A stretch of DNA of 64,000 bases. Source: Candidatus Electrothrix aestuarii (GTDB lineage Bacteria > Desulfobacterota > Desulfobulbia > Desulfobulbales > Desulfobulbaceae). How positions within the stretch are numbered: the stretch's first letter is position 1; every line of letters starts with the position of its first letter. Of this stretch, positions 26,180 to 35,233 are shown in pieces. Below the pieces are notes generated by a model, which made no database searches, was not told the DNA's origin, and worked only from the letters and a program-made list of their open reading frames with translations. A program made the position numbers and the translations under genes. The stretch covers positions 517,001 through 581,000 of the forward strand of contig CP159373.1 in the NCBI GenBank assembly GCA_032595685.2. Reading direction: 5' to 3'.

Positions 26180-27682
26180 ATGACGGATAACACATTCGAG
26201 AGCAAAGGCAGTGACCAGAACGTTGCCCAGGGCGATGGGGCGGTGGGGAAGCAGGAAAATGTCGGGCAGGAGGTGGACGGAGATGGCAGCATCTTCTCCG
26301 GTACCGGTAATGTGACGGTAAACAAACACTACGGCATCTCTGAGGAACGCTTTGAAGAACTGAGGGATCACCTCTCAATTACCGACCTGGCACTGCGCAA
26401 CTTCTTTAAGATCTTAGAGGAGCAGCAGATCCCCCGTGATGACCTGGACGCCAAACTGCGCGAGATTGCCGCAACCCACAAGGACTTACTTACCCGACTG
26501 GCAACCGTGCAGTCGGAAGACCCGGAGGTGCAGCGGCTCAAGCAGGAGGCCAAGCAGGCCATTGAAGCGGGTGAGTACGACAAGGCTGAGGAACTGCTGA
26601 ATCAGGCCGAGGCCCTTGACCTGAAGGCCATTGAGAAGATGGAGAAGACAGCCAAACAACGGCGTATCTCTGCGGCCACAACCAATGCCGAACAAGCTAA
26701 GTTGCAGGAAGTACAGTTGCGCTACGCCAAGGCAGCAGAGTACTGGCAAAAGGCGGCGGCCCTGCTGCCGGAGGGGGAGAACAAGGATCAGGCCTACTAT
26801 TTGGGCGAGGCCGGTTATGACCTGCTCCGCATTTCCCGCTACAGCGAAGCCCTGCGCATGTATGAGCAGGGCCTTGCCATCAGCCAAGAGATCGGTGACA
26901 AGAAGGTGGAAGGTACCACCCTGAGTAGCACGGGTGCAATTCATCAGGCACAGGGCGACTATGACCTAGCCCTCACGTATCTGGAGCAGAGCCTTGCCAT
27001 CCGCCAGGAGATCGGCGACAGGGCCGGGGAAGGCACCACACTGAACAACATCAGCCAGATTTACCGTGCATGGGGCGACTACACCACAGCTCTCAAGTAT
27101 CTGGAGCAGAGCCTTGCCATCCGCCAGGAGATTAGCGACCGGGCTGGGGAAGGCACCACCCTGAGCAACATGGGTGCAATTCATCATGCACAGGGTGGGT
27201 ACGATAAGGCCCTGCATCTGTTTAAGCAGAGCGTAGCTATATTCCGTGAGGCAGGCAGTAAGGCGGAAGAAGGAACTCTTCTGAACAACATCAGCCAGAT
27301 TTACAAGGCACGGGGCGATTACGACACAGCCCTCAAGTATCTGGAACAGAGCCTTGCAATCCGCCAGGAGATCGGTGACCGGGCCGGGGAAGGCACCACC
27401 CTGAATAATATCAGCCAGATTTACCATGACCGGGGCGACTACGACACGGCCCTCAAGTATCTGAAGCAGAGCTTGGAGATAATGGAGGAGATCGGGGCGA
27501 AGATGGAGGAGGCGGTGATCAGCTGGAACATCGGCCACATCTACAAGGATCAGGGCGACCTTACCAGGGCAGAGCAGTACATGGCCCGTACCGTGGAGAT
27601 TGAAGAGGCCATCGGTCTCCCTACACTTGAAGAATCACGCAATGCATTGGCAGAGCTGCGGGCAGCCCTGCCGCAAGAATAA
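26180..27682 (+). CDS. TPR protein with N-terminal Gly/Asn-rich repeat segment
   Basis: A 500-residue soluble protein. Residues about 1-55 are rich in Gly, Asp and Asn with a GNVTVNKHYG end, a pattern seen before helical domains in NLR-like bacterial proteins. Residues about 55-165 are helical (LRNFFKILEEQQIPRDDL, EAGEYDKAEELLNQAEAL). Residues about 190-490 are seven or eight TPR units of 40 residues, with near-identical motifs such as YLEQSLAIRQEIGDRAGEG. The high identity between units at DNA level (120-bp period) suggests recent expansion by recombination. TPR arrays bind proteins; with the uncharacterised gene upstream this could be a signalling or defence scaffold, which is inference. 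Confidence 0.8.
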   Translation: MTDNTFESKGSDQNVAQGDGAVGKQENVGQEVDGDGSIFSGTGNVTVNKHYGISEERFEELRDHLSITDLALRNFFKILEEQQIPRDDLDAKLREIAATHKDLLTRLATVQSEDPEVQRLKQEAKQAIEAGEYDKAEELLNQAEALDLKAIEKMEKTAKQRRISAATTNAEQAKLQEVQLRYAKAAEYWQKAAALLPEGENKDQAYYLGEAGYDLLRISRYSEALRMYEQGLAISQEIGDKKVEGTTLSSTGAIHQAQGDYDLALTYLEQSLAIRQEIGDRAGEGTTLNNISQIYRAWGDYTTALKYLEQSLAIRQEISDRAGEGTTLSNMGAIHHAQGGYDKALHLFKQSVAIFREAGSKAEEGTLLNNISQIYKARGDYDTALKYLEQSLAIRQEIGDRAGEGTTLNNISQIYHDRGDYDTALKYLKQSLEIMEEIGAKMEEAVISWNIGHIYKDQGDLTRAEQYMARTVEIEEAIGLPTLEESRNALAELRAALPQE

Positions 27683-27773
27683 TATGGACATACCCCCCGG
27701 TGCAACGCGCCGGGTATACTCCCTCTTCACTCTTTCCGGTTGCACGCCACCACCCTTTCATGACAAAATACCG

Positions 27774-27802
27774 TTGTCAACATATCACGCACAAGGTATA
27801 GT
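27774..27802 (+). promoter_or_regulatory. Putative sigma-70 promoter of the hdr-mvh operon
   Basis: TTGTCA (27774-27779) and TATAGT (27797-27802) are separated by exactly 17 bases, about 110 bases before hdrC. No other gene could use it in this direction. Confidence 0.6.
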
Positions 27803-27912
27803 TCATAATTACAACCACAACGTGCCACAAAGATGTAATACATCGCACCAAAACGAATACCTTTCCTTTTTGAACACTCAAAAATGCAATCTGCAACCCC
27901 GGAGGACGTCCT

Positions 27913-28512
27913 ATGTCCAAAACACCCGTAGAACATGTACATGCACGCTTAGACCACGACGAAGACCTTTCTCTTCTCAACGAGGTCAGCATGAAAACCG
28001 CCGGTGTCTCCCGCCTGGAGATGTGTATCCAGTGCGGAAGCTGCGGTGGCTCCTGCCCCTCTGAGATGGATATGGACCACACCCCGCGCACCCTGTTTGC
28101 CATGCTGCGGGCCGGTATGCGGGAAGAGGCCCTACTGAGCAACACTCCCTGGATCTGTGTTTCCTGCTACCACTGTGTTGTCCGGTGCCCACAAAACGTA
28201 CATATCACTGATGTCATGTATACCCTCAAAGGCATGGCTATCCGCGAAAAGAAATACCGCGACTCCACAGCGCCTGACTTTTCAGAGACCTTTGTGGACA
28301 TGGTGGAGAAATATGGCCGCAGCTATGAGTTCGGCCTCGCGACCCGCCATTACCTCAAGCATTCGCCCCTGCGTATGATACGTACAGCTGCAATGGGACT
28401 GGATATGCTCAAAAAAGGACGTCTCAGCATGAAGCCAACAACAATCGAAGGGATGGATCAACTCACGGCCATCCTCAATAAAGCCAAGGAAATGGAGCTG
28501 GCCCATGAGTGA
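27913..28512 (+). CDS. hdrC: Heterodisulfide reductase-like subunit C
   Basis: A 199-residue iron-sulfur protein with two [4Fe-4S] ferredoxin motifs, CIQCGSCGGSCP (about residues 38-49) and CVSCYHCVVRCP (about 84-95). The rest is helical and matches HdrC length. In HdrABC-MvhADG complexes HdrC carries electrons between HdrA and the catalytic HdrB in the cytoplasm. GGAGGA lies upstream of the ATG, and the gene is first in the hdrCBA-mvhDGA string; its end overlaps hdrB by eight bases. In a bacterium without coenzymes M and B the physiological disulfide acceptor is unknown. Confidence 0.9.
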   Translation: MSKTPVEHVHARLDHDEDLSLLNEVSMKTAGVSRLEMCIQCGSCGGSCPSEMDMDHTPRTLFAMLRAGMREEALLSNTPWICVSCYHCVVRCPQNVHITDVMYTLKGMAIREKKYRDSTAPDFSETFVDMVEKYGRSYEFGLATRHYLKHSPLRMIRTAAMGLDMLKKGRLSMKPTTIEGMDQLTAILNKAKEMELAHE

Positions 28513-29512
28513 TTACATCTTCTATCCGGGCTGCGCAATGGAAAGCAATGCCAAGGCCTACTATGACTCCTTGATGGAGATCGCCCAACCGCTGGGCATC
28601 AACCTCCAGGAAATCGACGACTGGAACTGCTGCGGTGCCACGGAATATGTGGGCATCAACCTCATTCCTGCCTATTCTCTGATTGCCCGTAATCTGGCCC
28701 TGGCAGCAAAAATGGGGCGCAAGACCATCATCTCCCCTTGTTCAGCCTGTTATCTGAATCTTGCCAAGGCCGATTATTACATGGCAGAACGCCCCTCCCT
28801 AGGCGAAAAAGTCAACGAGGCCTTAGCAGCAGGTGACCTCCAATACACACCAGGCTCCCTGGACATTCGCCACCTGCTTGATGTGTTGATTAACGACATC
28901 GGGCTCGACAAACTGAAAGAAAAAGTCGTCCGACCACTCAAAGGCCTCAAGGTTGCCCCATACATGGGCTGTATGGTCCCTCGTCCTGATTATAATAATC
29001 GCTGGTCAGATGCGGAACACCCGACGGAGCTGTTTGATGTCCTTAAAGCTATTGGCGCAGAGGTCGTGGACTTTCCAGGAGCAGCTACCTGCTGCGGTGG
29101 TCATATGACCCAAATCGGCCCAGAAACCGCTTACGAGCTGATTCGCCGCCTGATCTCCTCTGCGGAAAAAAGCAAGGCAGATATCATGGTCACGGTCTGC
29201 CCCATGTGTCAGCTCAATGTGGATGCCTATCAAGGCGAGACCAATAGCCATTTCGGCACCAATTATAATATGCCCATCGTTTTTTTCTCCCAGCTGGTTG
29301 GGCTGGCCCTGGGGTTTCCGCCAGAGAAACTGGGCTTTGGCAGTGAAGTCACCAGCACAGAAAAAGCCTTGGCTCAAATTGGCGTAGACATTCCCGAATC
29401 AGCCATTGCAGAAGGGAAAAACGCCAGCAGGAAGGACTTCCCATGCCGCTTTGCATGCGAAAAACAACCCCGTCGGAAAGCAAGGCCGCAGAGGAGGCAA
29501 AAGCATGAGTAA
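28505..29512 (+). CDS. hdrB: Heterodisulfide reductase-like subunit B
   Basis: A 335-residue HdrB with both cysteine-rich CCG domains: YPGCAMESN, NCCGATEY and SPCSACYLN in the first, YMGCMVPRP, ATCCGGHM and VCPMCQLN in the second. These bind the two noncubane [4Fe-4S] clusters that reduce the disulfide in methanogens. All cysteine positions look present. Typical HdrB is about 290-300 residues; here the C-terminus adds about 35 strongly basic residues (for example RRKARPQRRQ). The last eight bases overlap the hdrA start. The tail may be a by-product of that overlap or a contact region. Confidence 0.92.
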   Translation: MSDYIFYPGCAMESNAKAYYDSLMEIAQPLGINLQEIDDWNCCGATEYVGINLIPAYSLIARNLALAAKMGRKTIISPCSACYLNLAKADYYMAERPSLGEKVNEALAAGDLQYTPGSLDIRHLLDVLINDIGLDKLKEKVVRPLKGLKVAPYMGCMVPRPDYNNRWSDAEHPTELFDVLKAIGAEVVDFPGAATCCGGHMTQIGPETAYELIRRLISSAEKSKADIMVTVCPMCQLNVDAYQGETNSHFGTNYNMPIVFFSQLVGLALGFPPEKLGFGSEVTSTEKALAQIGVDIPESAIAEGKNASRKDFPCRFACEKQPRRKARPQRRQKHE

Positions 29513-31514
29513 GCAAAAGAAACCAGCAAAAATAGGAGTCTATATCTGTCATTGCGGTACCAATATCTCACATACGGTTGATGTGGAAAAAGTCCGCGAG
29601 TGGGCCGCTGAAAAACTCGATGGTGAAGGCGTCGTCATTGCCCGTGATTATAAATTTATGTGCTCCAGCCCCGGCCAGGAGCTGATTGAAAACGACATCA
29701 AAGAGCTGGGACTGGATCGGGTCGTGGTTGCAGCCTGCTCACCCCATCTCCACGAGATGACCTTTCGCAATGCCAGCAAACGGGCAGGACTCAACCCCTA
29801 CCTCACCGAGCTGGCCTCCATCCGCGAGCAGGTCTCCTGGGTCCATACCGATAAGGAAGCAGCCACTGAAAAGGCCAAAGCTGTGGTAACCGGTGCTGTG
29901 GAACGGGTCATCGAAAACGAACCGCTTGAGGAACTCAAGGTCCAGATCCACCCGGATACCCTGGTGGTCGGTGGTGGTATTGCCGGTATTCAGGCAGCCC
30001 TGGAAATCGCCAATGCGGGCAAAAAAGTCTGGTTGGTGGAGCGGGAGGCCTCTATCGGTGGTCATATGGCCCAGTTTGATAAGACCTTCCCTACCCTGGA
30101 CTGTGCCGCCTGTATCCTTACCCCGCGTATGTTTGAGGCCGGCAATCATCCCAATATTGAGCTGATGACCTGGAGCGAAGTAACCAACGTTGCTGGCTAT
30201 GTGGGTAACTTCTCAATCACGATTAAAAAGAAGCCTCGTTACCTCAAGGAAGAGCTCTGTACTGGCTGTCGAATTTGCGTCGAGAAATGCCCGAAAAAAA
30301 TCGTTGATCAGGGATATGAAGCAGGTATCGGCTATCGCAAGGCCATCTACACCAGCTCAGCCCAGGCCGTGCCTAAATTCCCGGTCATTGACACAGAAAA
30401 CTGCAACTTCTTCCAAAAAGGCGTTTGTAAAATCTGTGAGAAATCCTGCCCCACCAACGCCATTGATTACGAGCAAAAAGAAGAATTCCTGACCGTAGAG
30501 GTGGGAAATATCATCCTGGCCACAGGGTATGATCTCTTTGATGCCCGTAAGGTGAGCAACTATGGTTATGGTCGCTTACCCAATGTCTTTACCAGCATAG
30601 AGTTTGAACGCATGTGTAATGCTGCTGGCCCGACTTCAGGTGATATTGTCCTGCGGGACGGCAAAACCACCCCCAAGACCGTGGGTATTATCCACTGTGT
30701 GGGTTCCCGTGATCGCAATTACAACAACTACTGCTCCAATATCTGCTGTATGCAGAGCCTGAAATTCGCCCATCTGGTCAAGGAGCGCACCGGGGCCACG
30801 GTCTATGATTTCTATATTGATATGCGGACCCCGATGAAGGCCTATGATGAGTTCTATCAGCGCGTTCTGGAGGAAGGAGCCCTCTTTGTTCGCGGCAAGG
30901 TGGCCCAGGTTACCGATGCTGCCCGTAATCCCGCAGAGGAAGGTAAGCTGATGGTCCAGGTGGAAGACACCCTGATCGGTAAGCAACGTCGCGTTCCTGT
31001 GGACATGGTCATCCTCTCCATCGGCATGGAGCCGCGTCATGATGCCAAGGAAACCGGCAAGATCTTCGGCATCGGTTGTTCAGCCAATGGCTGGTTTACC
31101 GAGAAGCACACCAAGCTGGATCCCATCTCCACCATGACCGAGGGTATCTTTATTGCGGGCACTGCGACCGGTCCCAAGGACATCCCCGCCTCAGTGGCCC
31201 AGGGCAGCGCAGCAGCAGCTCGGGTCCTGAATATGATCATGCGCGGTGAAGTTACCCTGGAACCCATCAAGGCCAGTGTCTATCAGGGGCAGTGCTCAGG
31301 TTGCCGCATCTGCAACAGCCTCTGCCCCTTTAACGCGATCACTTTCCTGGAAGACCGCAAGGTCAGCGAAATCAACCCGGCCCTGTGCCAGGGTTGCGGC
31401 ACCTGCGTGGCAGCCTGTCCTGCCGGAGCAATCAGCGGCACCGGCTTTAGCAATGATCAGATACTCGCCCAGATCGACGGCCTGCTGATGGACGTTACTC
31501 TGGCGGACGCATAA
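29505..31514 (+). CDS. hdrA: Heterodisulfide reductase-like subunit A, FAD-containing (bifurcating core)
   Basis: The start at 29505 (MSKQKKPAKIGVYICHCG) has GAGGAGG eight bases upstream; an earlier frame opening at 29406 is rejected. The product is 669 residues. An N-terminal Fe-S region (ICHCGTN) precedes the FAD-binding LVVGGGIAGIQAALE and HMAQFDKTFPTLDCAACI. Four ferredoxin-type clusters follow: CTGCRICVEKCP, CKICEKSCP, CSGCRICNSLCP and CQGCGTCVAACP. HdrA FAD is the site of flavin-based electron bifurcation, coupling H2 oxidation to ferredoxin and a disulfide or other acceptor. Organisation matches methanogen and Desulfobacterota HdrA. Confidence 0.95.
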   Translation: MSKQKKPAKIGVYICHCGTNISHTVDVEKVREWAAEKLDGEGVVIARDYKFMCSSPGQELIENDIKELGLDRVVVAACSPHLHEMTFRNASKRAGLNPYLTELASIREQVSWVHTDKEAATEKAKAVVTGAVERVIENEPLEELKVQIHPDTLVVGGGIAGIQAALEIANAGKKVWLVEREASIGGHMAQFDKTFPTLDCAACILTPRMFEAGNHPNIELMTWSEVTNVAGYVGNFSITIKKKPRYLKEELCTGCRICVEKCPKKIVDQGYEAGIGYRKAIYTSSAQAVPKFPVIDTENCNFFQKGVCKICEKSCPTNAIDYEQKEEFLTVEVGNIILATGYDLFDARKVSNYGYGRLPNVFTSIEFERMCNAAGPTSGDIVLRDGKTTPKTVGIIHCVGSRDRNYNNYCSNICCMQSLKFAHLVKERTGATVYDFYIDMRTPMKAYDEFYQRVLEEGALFVRGKVAQVTDAARNPAEEGKLMVQVEDTLIGKQRRVPVDMVILSIGMEPRHDAKETGKIFGIGCSANGWFTEKHTKLDPISTMTEGIFIAGTATGPKDIPASVAQGSAAAARVLNMIMRGEVTLEPIKASVYQGQCSGCRICNSLCPFNAITFLEDRKVSEINPALCQGCGTCVAACPAGAISGTGFSNDQILAQIDGLLMDVTLADA

Positions 31515-31526
31515 GAGGAGTCAATA

Positions 31527-32009
31527 ATGAGCGAACAATTTGAACCGGTGATCATCTGTTTCACCTGTAACTGGTGCTCGTACCGGGCTGCGGACCTGGC
31601 AGGTACAGCCCGAATGCATTACGCCCCCAATGTCCGCTTGGTCCGGCTGATGTGTTCCGGTCGCCTGGACCCCACCTTTATAATGAAGGCCCTGTCCGGT
31701 GGGGCAGACGGCGTCTTGATCACGGGTTGTCATCCCGGTGAATGTCATTATATCGAACAGAACTACAAGGCCCAGAGCCGCTGGCTCCTGCTGCGACGAG
31801 TGCTGAAAGGCTTGGGCATTGCCCCGGAGCGGGTCAAACTGACCTGGACCAGTGCAGCTGAGGGGACAAAGCTGACCAATGAAATCAACTCCTTTGTTGA
31901 GGAGATCCGTGGCCAAGGCCCGTTGGCTTGGCATAAAAACCTACAGCAAGAGAAGCAAGAGACATCACAACACAATCCGAAGCAGGCTCCTGTGGAGGTG
32001 ACAGTATGA
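31527..32009 (+). CDS. mvhD: F420-non-reducing hydrogenase iron-sulfur subunit MvhD
   Basis: A 160-residue MvhD that carries a [2Fe-2S] cluster and links the hydrogenase to HdrA. Conserved segments are CFTCNWCSYRAADLAG, RLMCSGRLDP and ITGCHPGECHYIEQN, containing all expected cysteines. GAGGAG precedes the ATG, and hdrA ends 12 bases earlier. Its last four bases overlap the mvhG start (ATGA). The C-terminal 20 residues are polar and Gln-rich, and probably flexible. Confidence 0.94.
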   Translation: MSEQFEPVIICFTCNWCSYRAADLAGTARMHYAPNVRLVRLMCSGRLDPTFIMKALSGGADGVLITGCHPGECHYIEQNYKAQSRWLLLRRVLKGLGIAPERVKLTWTSAAEGTKLTNEINSFVEEIRGQGPLAWHKNLQQEKQETSQHNPKQAPVEVTV

Positions 32010-32998
32010 GCAAACCAAAATTCGCCATGTACTGGTCTGGCTCCTGCGGTGGCTGCGAAATTGCGGTCATCAATATCCATGAGAAGATTCTGGATGTGGA
32101 TGCCAATTTCGATATTGCCTTCTGGCCTGTGGCGATGGATGCCAAGGTCAAGGATGTGGAGGCCCTGGAAGATGAGGAAATCCTGCTCTGCCTCTGGAAC
32201 GGTTCCATCCGTAACGAGGAAAACGAGCATATGGCCCATCTGCTGCGCAAAAAATCCAAGCTGCTGGTCTCCTTTGGCTCCTGCGCCACTGAGGGCTGCG
32301 TGCCCGGCCTGGGCAACCTTTTCCCTGTTGCCGAGCTCATCGACACCGCATATACCACCCTGACCACGGATAACCCGGATAATATCCGTCCGCAGACCGT
32401 AACCCAGGTTCCAGAGGGTGAGATCACTATTCCGGCCATGAAGGACCGGGTACATACCCTGGCCCAGGTCGTGGATGTGGATTATTTCATGCCCGGCTGT
32501 CCGCCGGAAAGTCACCAGATCGCAGCAGTGATTGATCTGGTTATTGAAGTCCTCCAGGGTAAGGCCGAGCTGCCGCCCAAGGGTGCGGTAATCGGGGCTG
32601 GTCATTCCACGGTCTGTGAGGAATGCCCGCGCCAACGCAACGTCAAGGCCATCAAAGCCTTCCGCCGTATCCAGGATGTGGCCCCGCTTGACCCGGAACT
32701 CTGTATCCTGGAACAGGGGGTTCCCTGCAACGGCCCGGCCACCCGCAGCGGCTGCAAGGCCCGTTGTCCCAGCGTCGGTGCCCAGTGCATTGGCTGCTAT
32801 GGCCCGGCAGAAGGTGTGGTGGACTACGGCGCACGTCTGGTCACTGCTTTTGCCTCGGTCATTGACTCCAGAGATCCTGAAGAGATAGAGCAGATCCTGG
32901 ACGGCATCCCTGACCCGGCAGGGCAATTCTATCGTTTCAATCTGGCTGACTCGCTGTTCCAGGCGGGTGCGTCAGCATTCAAGAAAAATGAGGTGTAG
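32006..32998 (+). CDS. mvhG: [NiFe]-hydrogenase small subunit MvhG
   Basis: A 330-residue group 3c small subunit. It starts MSKPKFAMYWSGSCGGCEIA with the proximal-cluster cysteines, followed by FGSCATEGCVPG and MPGCPPESHQI. Further clusters are carried by TVCEECPRQR and the C-terminal CKARCPSVGAQCIGCYGP. There is no Tat signal peptide, so the enzyme is cytoplasmic. It passes electrons from the Ni-Fe site to MvhD. It overlaps mvhD by four bases and is followed two bases later by mvhA. Confidence 0.95.
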   Translation: MSKPKFAMYWSGSCGGCEIAVINIHEKILDVDANFDIAFWPVAMDAKVKDVEALEDEEILLCLWNGSIRNEENEHMAHLLRKKSKLLVSFGSCATEGCVPGLGNLFPVAELIDTAYTTLTTDNPDNIRPQTVTQVPEGEITIPAMKDRVHTLAQVVDVDYFMPGCPPESHQIAAVIDLVIEVLQGKAELPPKGAVIGAGHSTVCEECPRQRNVKAIKAFRRIQDVAPLDPELCILEQGVPCNGPATRSGCKARCPSVGAQCIGCYGPAEGVVDYGARLVTAFASVIDSRDPEEIEQILDGIPDPAGQFYRFNLADSLFQAGASAFKKNEV

Positions 32999-33000
32999 TC

Positions 33001-34467
33001 ATGGAACGCATAACTATTGATCCCATTACTCGCCTTGAGGGACACGGGAAGATTGATATCTTTCTGGATGATAAGGGCGACGTTGCCAATTCCTATTTTC
33101 AAATCCCTGAGCTGCGCGGCTTTGAACGCTTCTGCGTGGGCCGCCCTATTGAGGAAATGCCCCTGCTGACCAACCGCATCTGCGGGGTCTGCCCGGAGGC
33201 CCATCATATGGCTGCTGCCAAGGCCGCTGACGCTGCCTATCAGGTTACACCGCCGCGCACAGCCAAGCTGCTGCGTGAGTTGCTCTACATGGCCTTTTAC
33301 TGCACCGACCATACCACCCATTTTTATGCTCTGGGTGGGCCGGACTTCATCATCGGGCCGGATGCTCCGGTTGCAGAGCGCAACATCCTCGGGGTTATCC
33401 ATAAGGTGGGTATGGAAATCGGCGGCAAGGTCATCCAGATGCGGAAATTCGGTCATAAGGTGGTGGAGATGATCGGGGGCCGCAAGGTCCACCCGGCTGT
33501 TGCCATCCCCGGTGGTGTGACCAAGATCCTCAGCGAGGGAGAACGCAAAGAGATTGAGGAGATGGGCCGCTGGGCCATTGATTTTGCCCAGTTCAGTCTT
33601 CAGACATTTAATGACATCGTTCTAGCCAACCAAACCTATCTGGACCTGATTGTCGGGGATATCTACCGCGATGAAACCTATTATATGGGCATGGTGGACG
33701 AAAACAACAAGGTCAATTTCTACGATGGTAAGGTACGGGTGGTTGATCCTGAGGGCAAGGAATTCTGTAAATACGCGCCCAATGAGTACATGAATCATCT
33801 TGCCGAGCATGTCGAACCCTGGACCTATCTCAAGTTCCCCTATCTGAAAAATGTGGGCTGGAAAGGCTTTACTGATGGCAAGGATTCCGGGGTCTATATG
33901 GCAACTCCGCTCTCCCGCCTCAATGCGGCAGACGGCATGGCCACCCCGCTGGCTCAGGAACAGTATGAAAAGATGTACGAGACTCTGGGCGGCAAGCCAG
34001 TCCATCAGCGGTTGGCGATCCATTGGGCCCGCCTGATTGAGCTACTCTATGCGGCAGAACGCTGGGTGGAGCTGGTAACCGATCCGGATATCACCTCTTC
34101 AGATGTTCACTGCAAACCCACAGAGATTCCGACGGAAGGCGTGGGCATTGTAGAGGCACCGCGCGGCACCCTGACGCATCATTACTGGACCGATGAGCGG
34201 GGAATCCTCACTCAGGTTAACCTGATCGTGGGCACCACCAATAATTATGCCCCGATCCAGATGAGCACCAAGAAGGCGGCGCAGCATCTGATTAAGGGCG
34301 GTAAGGTGAATGAAGGCTTGCTCAATATGGTGGAAATGGCCTTCCGGGCCTATGATCCCTGCTTTGGTTGTGCGACCCATTCGTTGCCGGGACAGATGCC
34401 GCTGGAGGTCCGCTTGCATGACCAGCGTGGTGAGTTGGTGGATGTGATTAAGCAGTTTTTGGATTAG
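33001..34467 (+). CDS. mvhA: [NiFe]-hydrogenase large subunit MvhA
   Basis: A 488-residue catalytic subunit. The L1 signature RICGVCPEAHH (about residues 59-69) and the L2 signature DPCFGCATH (about 456-464) supply the four cysteines that bind Ni-Fe(CN)2CO. About 24 residues follow the L2 motif and should be removed by the maturation protease encoded downstream, so the enzyme is of the processed type. In the Hdr complex it oxidises H2 and feeds electrons to HdrA by way of MvhG and MvhD. It is the last gene of the hdrCBA-mvhDGA transcript; a family B hairpin stands 25 bases after its stop. Confidence 0.96.
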   Translation: MERITIDPITRLEGHGKIDIFLDDKGDVANSYFQIPELRGFERFCVGRPIEEMPLLTNRICGVCPEAHHMAAAKAADAAYQVTPPRTAKLLRELLYMAFYCTDHTTHFYALGGPDFIIGPDAPVAERNILGVIHKVGMEIGGKVIQMRKFGHKVVEMIGGRKVHPAVAIPGGVTKILSEGERKEIEEMGRWAIDFAQFSLQTFNDIVLANQTYLDLIVGDIYRDETYYMGMVDENNKVNFYDGKVRVVDPEGKEFCKYAPNEYMNHLAEHVEPWTYLKFPYLKNVGWKGFTDGKDSGVYMATPLSRLNAADGMATPLAQEQYEKMYETLGGKPVHQRLAIHWARLIELLYAAERWVELVTDPDITSSDVHCKPTEIPTEGVGIVEAPRGTLTHHYWTDERGILTQVNLIVGTTNNYAPIQMSTKKAAQHLIKGGKVNEGLLNMVEMAFRAYDPCFGCATHSLPGQMPLEVRLHDQRGELVDVIKQFLD

Positions 34468-34492
34468 TTGGATATGGGCGGTGTAACCTTCC

Positions 34493-34556
34493 CCCACCGT
34501 TAAAACGGTGGGCTATGTTCGTTCCGTCCCTCCGGGACTAGGTGTCCCGGAGGGGC
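34493..34556. repeat. Composite palindromic repeat, family B, copy 2
   Basis: CCCACCGTTAAAACGGTGGG followed by CCCTCCGGGAC and GTCCCGGAGGGG. It sits directly after mvhA, where the hairpins could stabilise or end the hydrogenase mRNA. Confidence 0.85.
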
Positions 34557-34604
34557 ATTCGCCGGGAAGGAGAAACAGCTACGTCAAGTTCAGGTTGAGT
34601 ACCC

Positions 34605-34793
34605 ATGCAAACAAAAAAATTATCTGAATACCGAAACCCTGCCGAAGATTATGACAATATGCTGGAGAATCTCTATATCCTGCAGGACGAGACAACGGTA
34701 AAAAGTCTGTTACAAACCCGCCTCAATATCGCTCAGGGAATGTTTCAGGGAAGCGAGGTCAAGGATGCATTCAAAGACCTCATGGACTCTTAA
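34605..34793 (+). CDS. Small protein, probable antitoxin of the adjacent YoeB-like toxin
   Basis: A 62-residue acidic helical protein (KLSEYRNPAEDYDNMLENLY) with no recognised DNA-binding motif. It overlaps the beginning of the YoeB-like reading frame by 29 bases, the usual antitoxin-first arrangement. No family can be named with certainty. A strong ribosome-binding site is not seen. Since the toxin is interrupted, the antitoxin may be under little selection but its own frame is still open. Confidence 0.55.
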   Translation: MQTKKLSEYRNPAEDYDNMLENLYILQDETTVKSLLQTRLNIAQGMFQGSEVKDAFKDLMDS

Positions 34794-35043
34794 ACTCAGT
34801 CCGCAGACTGAGAAAGATCTGGCTTGGTTTCGTAAGACAGACCGGAAACTCTACCAAAAATGCTTTGATCTGACCTTGGCGGTCATGAAGGATCCCACAA
34901 GCGGGATAGGTAAACCTGAAGCACTGAAATATCTGGGCGGTAACGTCTAGTCACGTCGCGTGAATCAGGAACACCGTATGGTTTATGAAATTTTTGATTC
35001 GCTCGTCGTGGTCGCAGCATATCGCTACCATTACGAACGATAA
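34765..35043 (+). pseudogene. YoeB/Txe-like mRNA interferase interrupted by an amber codon
   Basis: The frame from ATG 34765 reads LKLSPQTEKDLAWFRKTD and IGKPEALKYLGGNV, then TAG at 34948-34950. It continues in the same frame as SRRVNQEHRMVYEIFDSL and AAYRYHYER, ending at TAA 35041-35043. Intact YoeB/Txe toxins have Trp exactly where the TAG stands (the W-SRRI-EHR-VY pattern), so one TGG to TAG change explains the stop. The downstream catalytic segment is otherwise well preserved, indicating a recent event. Unless amber is suppressed, the product would lack the C-terminal active-site half and be inactive. Confidence 0.85.
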
Positions 35044-35233
35044 CAAAGAGACATTCTGACGAATCCTACCGTACTTTTTTACATCGAGAAAACGGTTGGT
35101 CACCGGATACAAAGCCAGTAAAGGGCCACCTCAATTTCTTTGGTTCCTTCCTCCATGCGCCAGCACGCCATCCTATAGATAGCTTCGACAAGAAAAGTGG
35201 CAAGTATCATGGTTCCTTGTTACGATAAACTTC

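Noticed and set aside
31763-32926. A 387-codon open frame on the minus strand
   Set aside because: It lies opposite mvhD and mvhG, which have unmistakable hydrogenase motifs. The antisense product has no recognisable features.
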